From Diphasiastrum complanatum (lineage: Eukaryota > Streptophyta > Lycopodiopsida > Lycopodiales > Lycopodiaceae), in contig CM055108.1 in the NCBI GenBank assembly GCA_029204225.1, positions 8,866,601 through 8,930,600 on the forward strand: a DNA stretch of 64,000 nt, written 5' to 3'. Made by a program: the position numbers and the translations under genes. Shown here in pieces: positions 46,249-59,782 of the stretch; the stretch's first letter is position 1; the number at the start of each line of letters is the position of its first letter. Below the pieces are notes generated by a model. It saw only the letters and a list, made by a program, of their open reading frames with translations, did not search any database and was not told the DNA's origin.

Positions 46249-47138
46249 TCAACTTGCTGATTTTGTTTTGTATCCCAACCATTCATCCAACAACTCGGCG
46301 ATTATTTCATCACTCAAGTCCTTACAAATAAACATTGTTTTCGTTCGCCAAACATTGCATTTGAAAAAAAAATCAACAAAAATAGTAAAAGGTAGATACC
46401 AACTTAATCTATTATTCTTTGAACCAGTGCTACGTTTTAATATACTCTGAATATCCATATAAAGTTTAGATTGCTGCATCAGGAGAAATCAATTCCTCCC
46501 TCAAAAAATCTAGTAGAGGATATGGCTCTAATCTACACACTAAACCATTTTTATCAGGAATATACGTGTGATCATAAAAAAAACCTCCTGACTCTAAAAG
46601 GGATTTTGGAGAACGACCTTTATATTGCAAAATACTGATATCAAAATGTATGACATCAATTATTCCTACGATCGATTGAATTATTTTCCATTCACCGAAA
46701 TTTGACGGATACAAATATGGAAAACCAACAAAAAATATCGCAAAAAAAATCAAAATAAAGAAAATGCTAATAATAATGCAATTTAATCTGAATATGTGCA
46801 TACTAATCGTATACTTACAATTGCATTTTCTTATATCATTTGGATTCAAATCTTGAATGTTGAGCTCTTTGTGAGGATAAGCATGTTGAACTAAAACTTC
46901 TGTGATAGATTGACCAGCAACTGATACTTTGAAATCCATTATCCTGCCTTTCCAAGAGCTTCTATATATGTTGTCCGATCTTTTTCTTTTCCGAAAAGAG
47001 CCTTGAGGAAGGATGCATCAAGATTCATTGATATTTACGATATATTCTTGGTATCCATTGATCTTCAACATTTTTTTCATTGCAAATATTGATTGCATCA
47101 ATGGTTCCTCTTGCAGGTCTCCGATTATGTGTAGCCAT
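46249..47138 (-). pseudogene. BAH-like family gene, copy A'' (decayed)
   Basis: Minus-strand relic starting MATHNRRPARGT at 47138. A TGA at 47025-47027 replaces the conserved Trp before the LMHPSSR block. A one-base frame change lies near 47005, after which GSFRKRKRSDN would continue the family pattern. The second segment (46939-46466) has VLVQHAYPHKELNIQDLN, YPSNFGEW, HFDISILQYKGRSPKSLL and GGFFYDHTYIPD, matching A and A'. The last part (to 46249) matches the FLFKCQRTQNPND region of A' as FFFKCNVWRTKT. No element termini or companion genes (B, C, D) were found beside it. Confidence 0.65.
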
Positions 47139-47596
47139 TAGTCCAAAATATATTACGCAAGTTGAGAACGGAGAGAATGAGAGGTATACCTATGAATGAC
47201 AATCCAAAATGTCTATGGAATTTAAGAACATAGATAATGAAGAGAATGAGAGGTATACCTAAGAATGACAAGAAGTTCCTAAACTACAAGGGTTAGTTAA
47301 GTACAATTTACGACTATTGAAATCAACCTCGAGTGTAAAAATATGCAATGGATTTTGACTCATCTGTGATATCTATGGATCACAGTTTTCAATGTGTGTA
47401 AATCTCACATGCAGTAACAACGGATCCCATAATAAGACAAATTTTTTTTTCTAGTGATATTTTAAAACAAGATAGAATGTTGACCCACAAATAGATATAA
47501 TAAAACCAAAGCGGCAAAGTAAAGTTAAACTTATCACCCCTCGGCTGCTCCATGTGAAATCAGGGATAAGGGTGTATTGTTGTCACCTTACCACAT
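47139..47596. other. Intergenic DNA
   Basis: AT-rich. A short 'gagaatgagaggtataccta' repeat occurs twice (47173 and 47241). No gene. Confidence 0.5.
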
Positions 47597-50110
47597 CTAT
47601 CCAACATCCACCTTGTTGTCTGGGTATTCATCTTCTATGGTAGGTCTATCATGACGTATGGAATAGGAGGCTAAACTATTCCAATCTCTCAACTGATATG
47701 GGTGATTTTGGTGTATGTTTGAATTCCATGGTAGAAATGGAAGATATGCGCCTATCACATCGAATATCCTTCCCATATCATAGGGTTTATCCATGGTTGG
47801 AGGTATAGTATTCCTTATTTCCTCCCTAATTTCTAGTTCAGGCCCCTTGTTCTCGATATCTTCTTCAGAGACATAGCCTGGCATGCCTCCTTCCCAATGG
47901 AATATATTCATCAATACCTCTTGGGTTTCTTGGATACAATTTTGGTACCCATCCTTGTTAGTATGCATCAATGTTCTCTTATGATCTTCGAATAGGTTCT
48001 ATATATCATATGACTTCTCCTGATTAATGTCATCAGAGATAGGTGGTTTAATAACTTCCCTTTCCGAAAATGCTGGAGTTGGATTTATGGTTCTGGATCT
48101 AGGGGGTGGTACTAGTGGGTTAGCTCATATTGGCTCCTCTACATTGCTATCATCGTCCTTGTCAGGAGGTCCAACTTGATCCGCCTGATTGCTAAATATC
48201 GTTGGTAATGCCTCCTCAGACTTAGTGGCCTATCCAAGACTCACCTGTCGATTACACCCTTCCATCCACTCTTTCCTAGGTGGGTCTGTCCGTAACTCGC
48301 TCCGGGTTGCCGTCAGCACGCTTGCCTTAGTCCCCTCAGGGATGAGTCTTTCTATTGGGTGTGTCGGGGGATTGTGGTCGTTGGTCTCAACTCGTCTATC
48401 CTGAGAAGGTTGTTTAAGCTTTTCGATCTATGAATCTTCAGTCTTTCTGTTTAAAATTTCGTGAGTGACTAGCCCATAACACTGTAGATCTAACCCAACC
48501 CACTGTATCCGATGTCCATGGCTTTGTATTCTTGTAGATCCGAGCTTCTCACCCAAAACTACTTTCTTCACAAGATTGCATTCCCGAATCCTAGCTTGTA
48601 TAGCCCTAAGGAATAATCGAGTTTTGATTGGTTTTCTTCGAAGTATAATCCCTTTGATTCGTCTCAATTCCAAGGGGAATGGCCTCATACTAAATTCTGA
48701 GGGATTTTTTTCTTCATCTATACAGCTTCCAATCAAGGGTATAGGTTCTTCTATTCCAACAGTAGGGTGATCCATCTCTAGGTTCAGTGTCTTTGGAGTC
48801 TACCAGTTGCTTACTTGCTCCCTCACACTCTTCATTAGAGATGTCTATCTGTACCCTATCTTGGGTTACCCTCAACTGTTTCTTTTCTATGAGTGTTTCT
48901 GCCAAGTTTATCGGGGGCTTCTCTCCTTCCGTTCTAGTCACCTCACCCTGAGAAGTCACTCTACAATCTATCTGCGGTTGATTCCAAGTTTGGTAGGTTC
49001 TAAGTAGTTCGTCATCCATGACATCATGGCCTATCGGTTCTTGCCTTCGATTTCTAGTATTCAAACCATTCTCTTGTGACCAACATCCATCCTCTGAATG
49101 GCCACACTCCCTACAATATCTGCAAAAGGTCTTGGAATGTGTAAGTGCAACACCTCCTACAAAAGTGGGACTATCAAGTGGTGATTTATCACATTCTACT
49201 GGTTTGGTGTTCTCTTTCAATGGTACCATATGGGTCACAGTTTTCATTATGGCTAAGATGGTTTGGCATTCATTTGTAGCAAGAAAGGCCTCTTCTGTGG
49301 TTCTGGCTCTAGACACTGCTTCTTCAAATGATGTCACCCCAGATTGGCATACTTCTAGCTGGATAGCTAGTTGTAGGCCCCTCAAGAAAAACGTGAGTAC
49401 TAATTGAGATGATACCTGAGTCGCTATCCCTATGTTCAATTGGCAAATGAGCTCCTTGAGTCGCTTAACATATAGGTGTACTGATTCTCTTGGTTCTTGT
49501 TGTATCGTGGTCAGAGCGAACATCAAGCTATCGACATTGTATTTGAGTCCAAACTCTGCTCTTGTTGTATGTCATCTGTGTATGAGGCTTCTCACTCTTG
49601 CAATGAGAGTGCTATTGCTATTTCCAGATTGGTTGTAATATCTTCTCGATCCTCAAGAAGAATTGGCGTTGTGAGGTCTTGTGGTAACTGTTCTCGATCT
49701 CTACAACTTTTGAGAGGAAGAGAGGTGGATCTCTGGCCACCCTCCTTCCACCATCTATGGTTGGATTTGGTTCTCTAGGCAGTAGACTAGTCTCATGCAA
49801 TGAAATTTCTATAGCCAAATCTAGCTCTGCGTATGAAAATCCATCTAGATTTAGTTGGGATTCCTCCGTCCATTGTGGTTCCAGTCGTGGTTCGATCAAG
49901 TGGCCTTCTAGTATAACATGTTTTTCTTCAAGATCTATCATATCTAGTGTTGTTAACGTAAGTTCTTCTCTTTTAGCCTCATTTAAATCAAAGGTCCCTA
50001 GAAATGTGTCTATGGTTTCAACTAATTTTTCTTATGTCATCATCTCGGATACATTTGTCGGTCTACTGAGCTCATAGAGAGGTTCTTGGTCGTCTAATTC
50101 TAGAGGGGGC
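47597..50110 (-). pseudogene. LTR-retrotransposon gag relic with CCHC zinc knuckle
   Basis: Read leftward, the minus strand gives an acidic N-terminal segment (about 50077-49618). A gag capsid-like segment follows (49526-48714: VHLYVKRLKELICQL, LTFFLRGLQLAIQLEV, SFEEAVSRARTTEEAFL), then the knuckle FCRYCRECGHSEDGCW (C-x2-C-x4-H-x4-C). Downstream are Lys/Arg-rich degenerate segments to 47597. The layout and helix pattern fit Ty3/gypsy gag, which packages the element RNA. Stops and frame changes make it inactive, and no pol is adjacent. Confidence 0.7.
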
Positions 50111-53100
50111 ATTTCATCATTGCCTATGGCCCCCCCACATCCAAGAGAGAAACCACCCAACTAATGAGTGAAAGCCCCCCATGATAGCAAGGTTGGGTTG
50201 GTTGAATGCCAAGAATGGCACAATCACGCTAGATTGGTCTCATAATTAACAATTTGTAATGATGGTTTATGATCTCCTATCGAGGAAATCTGGCTCTATT
50301 GCTTGGATGACACTATCCTAACCATTGGACCACACTCTCTTCTAGCAATGGGTATCGCAAGAGCTTCCACAATCCAACCAAAAGTTTTATTATGTTGAGG
50401 TACGAGGCCCTCATTAGACACAATAAGAATGCATATGATATGATCTCAGATCAAGACAACCTTAGGTTTCATCCTATGAATAATCTATTGGCGAGTAAAT
50501 GCACGACCCTTGTCGCTCTCTTTGTGGGATCAACACACATCTCTGTGCGATGCTAGCCACTTTGATCTAATAATTGTCTCTCAAAACAACATTCGACACT
50601 AGTCAAGTAGCTCGCACTAATGTGTTAGTGTGCGGCTGACAGTCTAAACAATAGAATCATTCTCAACACACACAATTTGAGACACATGAAATTTGTAGAT
50701 CATTGCTAGCATGACTGCTCTCCAATGTTAAGAGTCTGGTGGGTCAAATAACATAAGCAACCTACAAATGGCTAATCTGTATAGTTCACAACCCTATTTA
50801 TAGATAGTCGTCCTTCAAACAATAGCCCATTATTAAATTCCTCCTGAGAGACGCACCAATGTTAGGCCCTATTTTGATGGGGGGTTGGTCCAGCCAAAAC
50901 ATCTTAAAAGGGTCAAGGGCCCCCACCTCTAATGGCGGTTCGGCCGTACGTGAGCAATAGAGGATTTGCCACTTCCAACCCTGATGGCCTTCTCTATTGC
51001 CCCGTGCTCCCACAACGATGAGAGTCTTCTAGGCTCTCAGAGATACGGTTGCAAGGAGGGGGTGCTGTCACTTTTGGTGCAATGATTCATTAGCTTTCTA
51101 GGGTTACAGTGCCGTAAAACTTCTGATCACTAATTCGCGTTAGGATCTTGCTAACATCTCTTTTCCCATTGAATTCGGCTTACAATTAGTAAAAATCTTA
51201 CATGGGCTTGAAACCGATTTATTGCCTATGATGTGCTCGTGGAGTGCAAGTTATACGCACCGCTTTGTTTGATAAGCGGTGGTATTTTTGCCGACCGTCG
51301 GGTCTAGGTATTTTGCTAGACAGTACCGACGGCGGGTCTGACTAGTGTGACGCTTAACCAAGGCAGTGTATTTCAACCGCAGATGGGGGACGGCCCGCTC
51401 TGGTGTTTCACAGAGGTCGGGTCCAATTGATACTCTCCATAATATAGCCACAAAACGATTTCAACTTGAAAACTTCAAATAGCATAGTAGCAGTAGGTTA
51501 GCTCATAATGACTATTAATGCGAATCGAGTAACAACTGACTACTTACTTTTCTATCAACATGGAAGACGCTTTCATGATGCCAGTTATGACACATGAAAC
51601 GACACAACATTCAAGATTTCGGCAGTTTTAGTAACTTCACACAACGAGAGAGTATTTCACCAAGCATTCTAACAATCCTTACATTTGCTAATTCCAAGTA
51701 ATACGACATAACCAAATAAGGACCTCCAACCTTAATGCTAGTCTGAATCCAACCTAACATGCTTATGACAAGTTTGTACACTAACTCACTTGTGTTCACT
51801 AGCATTGCAGGCATTCTTTTGCAAAATCTTTTATAGGTCCCTTCACTATGCGTGATACGATTTCGGAGTACATATACTCTAGCACGGAATAATTCAACTA
51901 AATACCCATCTTTCACACAATTGACATATCATGTAATGATCTGAGATGAAATTAAAGTACCTTAGTAATAAATTAGGTAGCCGGGATGCCGCAAAGACCA
52001 CTAGTCATGAATGCCGCTAAACTGTGTCCACATTTCTTCTCATTCACGACTCTTTCACCGTTTTCCACTTGCTTTCCGAAGACTACTTGCACATAGTGCT
52101 GCCGATATGAGTTTCGAATTCGATTTTAGGCTTCTCCTTGAGTACTTGACTCTCCAATTTCAGTAAGAACATCACCTGCCCATGCCTCTGCAACGCTACT
52201 CTGCAAGTGGTAGTTTACTCTTTTCACAGGTCGTTGTCTTTGTTGTCAGCGATTTGTACAGTAGAAGTGTGCTTCAACAAGGTCCAGAAAAGTGTGATTG
52301 ATTGGCTTAAAAATGCGTTGAGATACCACTGTATTCTGTCATGGAGATGCGAGCGAATTCTACCTCAAAATCAAGGCTTGACAAACTCTAAACTCAGTGA
52401 TGGAGACCTCTAACAATGTGATTGAACCAAATGCGAAGTAGCAAAGAACATTCTTCAACAAATTGTGATTTGTTGCTCCACACAAATGCGACTAATGGCT
52501 GCTTCATAAATTAGCCATTTTGTAATACTATCAGTGATTGAAATTCCACCAAAATAAGCGATTGTCCTTCATCAAAGTGCGAGTGAATGCATTGAAGAAA
52601 AACAGTGATTTGGTATTGCCACAGAAGTCTGGTTTACTGTTGTAGAAGTACGATTATTGTAGGTAGAATCAACAAAGATCATGTGCCTTAAAATCAGCGA
52701 TGGAGGGCCTCAAAAATGCGCTGTAGGCAGGTCGCACACAGACCAAAAAAAAAAAAACATAGCGAGGCTAAACAACCCACGTGACAAGTCACAGGTCTGA
52801 TTTTAGTCTCTTTCAATTGACACAGGGCTGCAAACAGGTAGGCAGTATCTGAAATAGGCAGACGAAGAACAACAAAGTCATAGTAGGGTAGAAAACAACT
52901 CCAAACGAGGGTCTATGTTTTTCTTTTTTCCAAAAGCAGCGATTGGGCAGCAACAGTTGACTCAGTGCACAATTATGGTAGTTACGGAGTATTTGCTCCT
53001 ACTATAGCAGAACTCTCCCAGAGATTTCCGGCCAGCATTGATGGTCAATAGAATGATGACTGTCTTAAGAGTGAGATGGCCTACTGAATGTGAATAGATT

Positions 53101-53560
53101 CCTGGTTGAGCCAAAGCAGCCAGAATCCATTTTTTGGCTCAAGCATGCGCTCAACATTAGCCATCAGAATCAAAGGACTTCATCGTGCAGCGATGGCCTT
53201 CTTGTAGTGGTGCAGATGGTTGAGCCTGCAGACTGAGTGTAGGTGTGGGTTGAAACAACTGCACGACTCCGGATTGGTGTTGAACCCTGCAATTTAGTTG
53301 GCATTTAGTTGTCGAGGTAGGCACCTTGCTCTGTATTCAACACTTCTCTCCTCTTTTGAGGTGCTTCACTGCTTTGCTGCATTGCTTCGGTAGAGAGTCT
53401 AGACTCCTTTGCTAGTTTAAGGAGGTTAGAGATCCCACATATGAATACTGATATTTCTTCAGCAGTATGGGTTCACCAGGCTGGGAGGTATTGTTTTTGA
53501 GCTTATTTTACACACTCCTCTCTCACAAAGCACAAAAGTACCTTTTATAGGAGGCTCCTC
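50111..53560. other. Probable LTR/untranslated retroelement DNA
   Basis: No coding region is supported. It lies upstream of the minus-strand gag relic, so 5' untranslated and LTR sequence is likely, but no matched LTR ends or primer-binding site were found. Confidence 0.35.
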
Positions 53561-54260
53561 CGCAAAGTTAGTTTCTCAAAACCCGATTCCTCAACATCAA
53601 CTATCCAACCATGCTCTCCACAACCGAACACCAACCCACACATTGCTAATGCTCACAAAAGTATTGTCTCCCCAAAACATTACTACAAGACCTCAATCAA
53701 TGCCCAATCCATTCAACCATACAATGGCTATTTCATCAAGCAAGCATCAAGCCCTACCTACACAAAGCACTCTCATTACACATAGTAAGCAAAGCTCATC
53801 AAGTTACAAACACTCCCTCTCACTCTTACCTTCTAACAATCATCAACATGCAACAATCTAACAATCCAATCAATGAACTCACTCCCAACACAGAACTCTC
53901 TCAACATCTAACTATCAACATCATCTCACTCTATTGCAACACTCAACATCAAACTATATTGGCCTCTCAACTCTCATCATACACAACAACCATAATTGCA
54001 TGCTAGCATTCATAACATCATAAGGAAACTAACCACAAAGCCACCAACACAAGACAAGCAAGCACTTGAACATCCAACTCTCAAAACTTTCCATCTATCA
54101 CTATCTAACTATTATCCAACTATCATCCAACTATCAAACCTTTCCATCTATCCACATCATCTCATTATCCAACTATTAGCCAACTATATACATCATCTCA
54201 TTATCCCAATTCTCTCATCAAACTATCACATCATCATCCAACTATGTAACACAAAGAGTG
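53560..54260. repeat. AC-rich low-complexity tract
   Basis: Strongly G-poor strand with recurring 'atccaactat', 'ctcattatccaactat' and 'atcatct' words. It is a degenerate simple-sequence region without a gene. Confidence 0.7.
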
Positions 54261-55269
54261 GCCTCCTTTTATAGTAAATCCCAAGTGTCTCCCTTCAAAA
54301 TGAGGATTTGCCAATTTTCATGCCCTTCAAGCCCTTTTGTCCATTTGTCCAACACCCATTGGCAAGTACATCAAGTGGCCTCCTTGAGGGTGTAGGGGTT
54401 GGTGCCATTTAAGGCCCCTTCCAAAACTAGCCAAGATGCCCTCTTAGTCAAAAGCTAGAGAAAATATCTTTTAGGCCCTCTAGGTCCTAAAGTCTTGTTT
54501 ACATTTATTATCCAAAAGGTGGGTGAGGACTTTTGTCAAGCCCCTATTCCACCTAAGGTGCCCTCCATTTCCTTGGTCCTTGGTCCTTTGTTTCTTTTAG
54601 CCCTTCATTTGGTTTTTCTTTCCTTTGTAGCAGGTACGGCCCGGCGGCCCTTGGCTTTTGGTTTCTCGGGATTACCGACTGATTTGCGTATTTTTGCCCA
54701 TTTCTCGTAATTTGCCCAATTTTACCCGTTAGGGTTTCTGTGACTCCTTGACTGCAAAATTTGCTCTAGCCTCATTTAGGGTGGGCTGGGACCCAATTCT
54801 AGGTGGACCGGCACTCTTGACTCGGTCTTACAAAAATTGACCACAAAATATTTTTGACAATTTTTCCGAAAGTCAGTTTCTTACTTTTAAACTATGTCTA
54901 GCCACTTTAGGACGGGCTGGGACCCAATTCTAAGGCAAATTTGTGCCGATTTTTCTCTAAGAATCGGGTTTTAGATGCCGGTATTTTCAATTATTGCAGA
55001 CTTAAGCTTCAATATTTGCCCGATTTTTCGTGCAGAAATATCGGCTAACAAATTTTTAGAAGTGGCTAAAAGCATGTTTTGGTGGCAAAAAGAACCCATT
55101 TTCCATAGTACCTTTGGTAGTATATGTCAAACTTTTTAGATTTTAATACTCACAAGTTATATTTCCAATGCAATACTTATGGTTGTACATTTCTCACTTG
55201 TTGGAGAAAGTGATAGGTCCCACGAATTAATGCAGGTTATCTAATTTGAATTTGGATATTAAATGCTTT
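54261..55269. other. Gene-free interval with a short direct repeat
   Basis: The phrase 'gggctgggacccaattct' occurs at about 54783 and 54914 within otherwise diverged sequence. No gene is supported. Confidence 0.5.
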
Positions 55270-55690
55270 GCCCTCCAAATGATCAATTCAGTTTGGAACC
55301 TTGCTTTTTGCTGCCAGAAGTGAACATATCGCTGCTTTCGGCTATGATCAGTTCACGTTGCTATCTTGCTTCATGCTATCAGTTCATCCGTTATCTTGCT
55401 TTTTGCCATCAGTGAACATATCGTTGCTTTCTTCTATGATCAGTTCACGTTGTTATCTTGCTTTCTACTATCAGTTCATCTGCTATCTTGCTTTCTGATA
55501 TCTTGCTTTCTGCTACGATTGCTTTCTACTATCAATTCATTCTAATTTGCTTTCTTGCTATCTTGTTTTTTTTTTTTTTTTTTTTTTTTCAGCTCATTGC
55601 TTTCGTTCGTGTTTGCTCTCACAACATCTCTATCGTTGCTTTTTGCTATCATTGCTTTCTGTTGTCATTGCTTTCTCGATCATTTATTGT
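55270..55690. repeat. Degenerate TTGCTTTCT(A/G)CTATC minisatellite
   Basis: Many imperfect copies of a roughly 15-30 bp unit built on 'ttgctttctgctatc' and 'agttcat', plus a poly-T run near 55567-55589. Confidence 0.8.
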
Positions 55691-55860
55691 GAAAGATGAG
55701 GACACCTGCAAGGAAGTGCAAAGCTGCCTCTAAGGCGAATGCTAAAAATCCCGAGACATCAAGCATACCTCCTGGCACACACAAATGGCCACGGACCAGC
55801 TAGGACGGGTGTCATGGATCAATCCGAGACCACACATTTGAAGCTTGATGAATCGTTTGA

Positions 55861-56014
55861 GGGGATGGTTGTTGCGATGGGCGATCGTTCAAGCAACAAG
55901 AGAAAGGGTAAATTACATCGTATGATTTTGTCTGTAAGGGGATGGTTGTTGCGATGGGCGATTGTTCAAGCAACAAGAGAAAGGGTAAATTACATCGTAT
56001 GATTTTGTCTGTAA
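55861..56014. repeat. Tandem duplication of a 77-bp unit
   Basis: Two almost identical units start 'ggggatggttgttgcgatgg' at 55861 and 55938 and differ at about one position early on (gatcgttc/gattgttc). It looks recent. Confidence 0.9.
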
Positions 56015-56019
56015 TGAAT

Positions 56020-56790
56020 TTTGTTACTTTTAGCACTTTTAGTATTATGGTAGTAATTAGCTGCTTTTGGTTCTTAATCTGCAACTGTAGCTAGTTTTAG
56101 GTCTTAATCGGCTACTTTAGCTGATTTTGGTACTTAACTTGGTACTTAATTTCATACTTTAGTTGCTGTTGATACTTAACATGTTACTTTAGCTACTTTT
56201 GGTACTTATTTTGGTACTTTTGATAATGTGGTGGAAATTAGCTGCTTTTGGTTTTTTATTTGGTACTTTAGATGGATTTGGTACTTAACTGGTACTTTGC
56301 TACTTAGCTAGTACTTTGGTACTTAATTTGGTACTTTAGCTGATTTTTGTACTTAAGTAGTACTTTAGCTACTTTTGGTACTTGAATTGATAGTTTTGGT
56401 AGTAATCACCTGCTTTTGTACTTTATCTGATTTTGGTAGTTATATACCCTGGTACTGTAATTGCTTTGAGGATTTAGGGTTAGGGTGGTACTTTAGCTGC
56501 TTTTGGTACTTAAGTAGGACTTTGTTGCTTTTGGCACTTGGTTTGGTACTTAGATTTGAACTTTGGTACTTTATTTTATTTTGGTGCTTACTTAGCTAGG
56601 TACTTTATTTGCTTTTGATGCTGAAATATTTCTTTAGCTGCATTTGGTACTTAAGTAGTACTAATATTGGTACTTTTACTGATTTTGGTACTTTGGTATT
56701 TTTTCTGCTTTTGGTACTTTTGGTACTTTTGTACTTAGCTGGTACTTTGTTAGTAATCAGCAGATTTTGGTCCTTAATTTAGTACTTATC
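56020..56790. repeat. GGTACTT-based minisatellite
   Basis: Dozens of TTGGTACTT / TAGCTGCTTTTGGTACTT words occur in irregular tandem order over about 770 bp. A shorter related patch lies at 58360-58515. Confidence 0.85.
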
Positions 56791-57377
56791 AATGTGCAAG
56801 ACATCTACTTCACCTATCTCTGATAAGTTTCTGATGCTATTATTTTCACACACACTTTTTGAATACGCAAGTGGTATTCAATATATACACAATTTTATAG
56901 GTGTGCAGATGAAGAAAGTACAAAGTGGATGTGTTGTCTGTAGGAAATCGTGGGTGGCTGATGTCGTTGTCAAATCTGTTAGCACAGTTGCATGAGATGA
57001 GCATGAACAGACCGCAATGTCAGTCGTTGTTGAAATGAATGTTGGTAAAGATGAGAAAAATGCGACACTCTGACAAAATGCCTTAGGATTTGATTTATAG
57101 GGTGCCTTCACTTTTCCTAGGGCACCTTCGGCATTTTATAAGACAATGTCATCTTTTTTGCCTATCACAAATCACGTGTAAATACACAGTGTCGCATTTT
57201 TTGCCTTTTCGCTTGTGGAAAATTACTTGTATTTATGTAGACAATCAAGTTTTTCACCTGTCTTATTTTACATGTAAATATGCAAACTGTGCGACAACAT
57301 GAGTAAAAATGCAGCATGAATGGAGGCAGATTAAAATAGAATTCAGGAGAGTAGAGGAGATAAATCCAACACCACCA
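56791..57377. other. Gene-free interval
   Basis: No gene is supported. Sequence around 57120-57300 contains repeated 'ttttgcctt'/'cacgtgtaaata' words. Confidence 0.5.
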
Positions 57378-57396
57378 CCCCCCCCCCCCCCCCCCC
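57378..57396. repeat. Poly-C run
   Basis: Nineteen consecutive C residues, preceded by ACC triplets. Confidence 0.95.
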
Positions 57397-57397
57397 A

Positions 57398-58330
57398 ATT
57401 AGGATCCGTGAATGCCTTAATCTTCAGACTGAGCAATGCACAAAATTTGTTGTGTGCATTAACACTTAATGCTTTCGTGAATATATCTGCAACCCTGCGT
57501 TCTGTAGTATGTTAAGATCACCTCCTTGTTGAGAACCTTGTCTCTGATGTAGTGATATCTGATTTCAATGTGGCTTACTCCTAGAGTAAAATCTAGGGTT
57601 GGCCGATAAGGCAATAGTACTTTGATTATCACAAAATAAAATTGTGGGTTTGTACTGATACAAATTAATGTCTGACAATAAATTTCTCAACCCTAACGCT
57701 TTCTTAATAGATTGAGAAGCAACAATGTATTTTGCTTCTATAGAAGAAAGTGCGATAGAGGTTTGCTTACGCCTGTCCCGTGAGATAGGACTGTCGTTGA
57801 AGATGAATGTAAATCCAGATGTGGACTTACGATTGTCTACATCTCCTCCCCAGCTTGCATTAGAATATTCACTGAGCTAATGAAGATTGTTGTTGCTGAC
57901 ATCTCCATAGCAGATGCACTGGTCCATGGTAGCTCGAATATACCTCATGACTCTTATGAGAGCCTTCCAATGGGTAATGCCAGGATTAGCCATATATTGG
58001 TTGAGTGAGCTTACTGCAAAAGAAATATCTGGTCTTGTACAAACCATTTTGTACATGAGAGATCCAAGTATCGATCGATAAGCATACTCTCTCATTTGCT
58101 CCTCTTCCTGTTTGGTCTGGGGACATTGGTCCTCTGACAAATGCACCTTGATCCATCGGTGAGTGAGCTAATTTACAATTCATTAGATTGTATATGTTAA
58201 GAACATTGTGAAGATACCTTTGTTGAGTGATGTAAATCAGTCGTCTCGCTCTGTCTCTGTGGATCTGAATGCCCAAACAAAAGTGAGCTTCGTTCAGATC
58301 AGTCATGTCGAACTCTGAAAACAGCATATG
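57398..58330 (-). pseudogene. Ty1/copia reverse transcriptase-RNase H relic
   Basis: Minus strand, from right to left. FCLGIQIHRDRARRLIYITQ and MNCKLAHSPMD are the copia reverse-transcriptase thumb. YRSILGSLMYKMVCTRPDISFAV and HWKALIRVMRYIRATMD are the connection. Then GDVDNRKSTSGFTF, SSIEAKYIVASQS, FCDNQSTIALSANPRF, HYIRDKV and VADIFTKAL are RNase H. Together this is the conserved end of copia pol. Stops (for example near 57877) interrupt it. Its 3' LTR should lie left of 57398 but could not be delimited. Confidence 0.85.
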
Positions 58331-59782
58331 CTTAGAATCCTTGACCAAATTGGTATGGTGTGTTCTTGGTACTTTTGGTTCTCTTGGAGTACCAAAGTTT
58401 TGTGGGTTGCTGGTAGTTTTTTGTTCGTGGTACTCCAAGATTTTTTTATTCTTGGTTCTATAATTTTTGTGTTCGAGGTACTTATTTTTATACTGAAGTA
58501 CCAAAATTGGTACTATTGGTTGTTGTCTTAGTCTAAATCTCAATAAAGAAGACTTACCAAAATTGAGCTGAGATTTGAAATCCGAAATCTATCATTTTCC
58601 TTCTCTGACCTCGCATAATCAGGTACAGATTGCCCTATGCCGACTAAGAGCCCCCCTGTGGGTAGTTTCTTGCATGAAGATCAACAACTAAACAAGGACC
58701 TAGACATGGATTCAACAATAAATGAAGTTCTAGAAGAACTTTCAAAGCTAAAGGATGATATAGACAACCTTGCAGTAGAGCAGCCCCACCATCAGACAAC
58801 AGAGGTGTGCTGGCCTAGTCGTTATAGATTTTCACAAAAACAATGAATTATGTAGTATAAAAGGTTTGATTGTTCCCCAAGAGAGAGAATAATCTCATCT
58901 TTTCCATGGTAAGTGTATGTATGATGATAAACAGACTAGAGTGTATAAAGTTCACAATGAATACTACAATGACATAACTGGTTATCCAAAGATATTTGGG
59001 TAAATTGGCATCCAGGAACACCAATGATGAAACGATTTGGTCAAGGTCTGTAATTGTAAGAATTACTTTATCTTTTAGGCTCTTCAGACATAAGTAAAAT
59101 AGTCAGAACTGACAGCAACTAGCAATTAGATTCATCAAGCAAAATCACATTAGCTAAAAATTCTTCTTAATCAAACACAGAGAATTAGATTTTATTGCAG
59201 GAAGCAAACAAGACAGAGTCTCAATCAATTCCATTATCTGAACACATAGCTCATTCAGAGTTGAAGGAATTTTCGCTGACACCTTTGGCTAATTCCCTGC
59301 ACACATTAGTCAGAATTATTACTTGCTGGTGTCGCCTGAAAATCCGTGTTAGTATAACTTAAGAGATGTGTGTGACGCAAACAGAACAATATCACAATCA
59401 ATCACAGATCATACAGAGTGTGTTTGTACAAATGATAAGAAGTAATTCTGTGAGAAATAACAGAAGGAAAGAATGTTCAAGCTATAAGAACTTGCTCTTC
59501 GCTCTCTATTGATACTCAGCTCTGCGTGGAAATGCGTATGTACAATGGCACATAGTGCTATCCTTATAAGAATGTTCTTCGGCCTCAATGTCGCTTACGA
59601 ACCGTCAAATGTCGGTTCTGAACTTCTATTGCGTCTCTTTAGAACGTCGCAACTTCTACTCAAAATATGAATTTACAAAGTGCAAAATAGGCCTTTACAT
59701 GTATTTAGGCACTATAGCACATTTTATATATATGGAAATTGAAATTCTTTACAATATATGACAAAATTTGGATAATGTGAGA
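58331..59782. other. Gene-free interval
   Basis: Contains the second patch of GGTACTT words (58360-58515). The remainder has no recognisable feature. Confidence 0.5.

Noticed and set aside
54777-54940. Paired 'gggctgggacccaattct' as LTR ends
   Set aside because: Direct repeat of 18 bases only 130 bp apart, without TG/CA ends.
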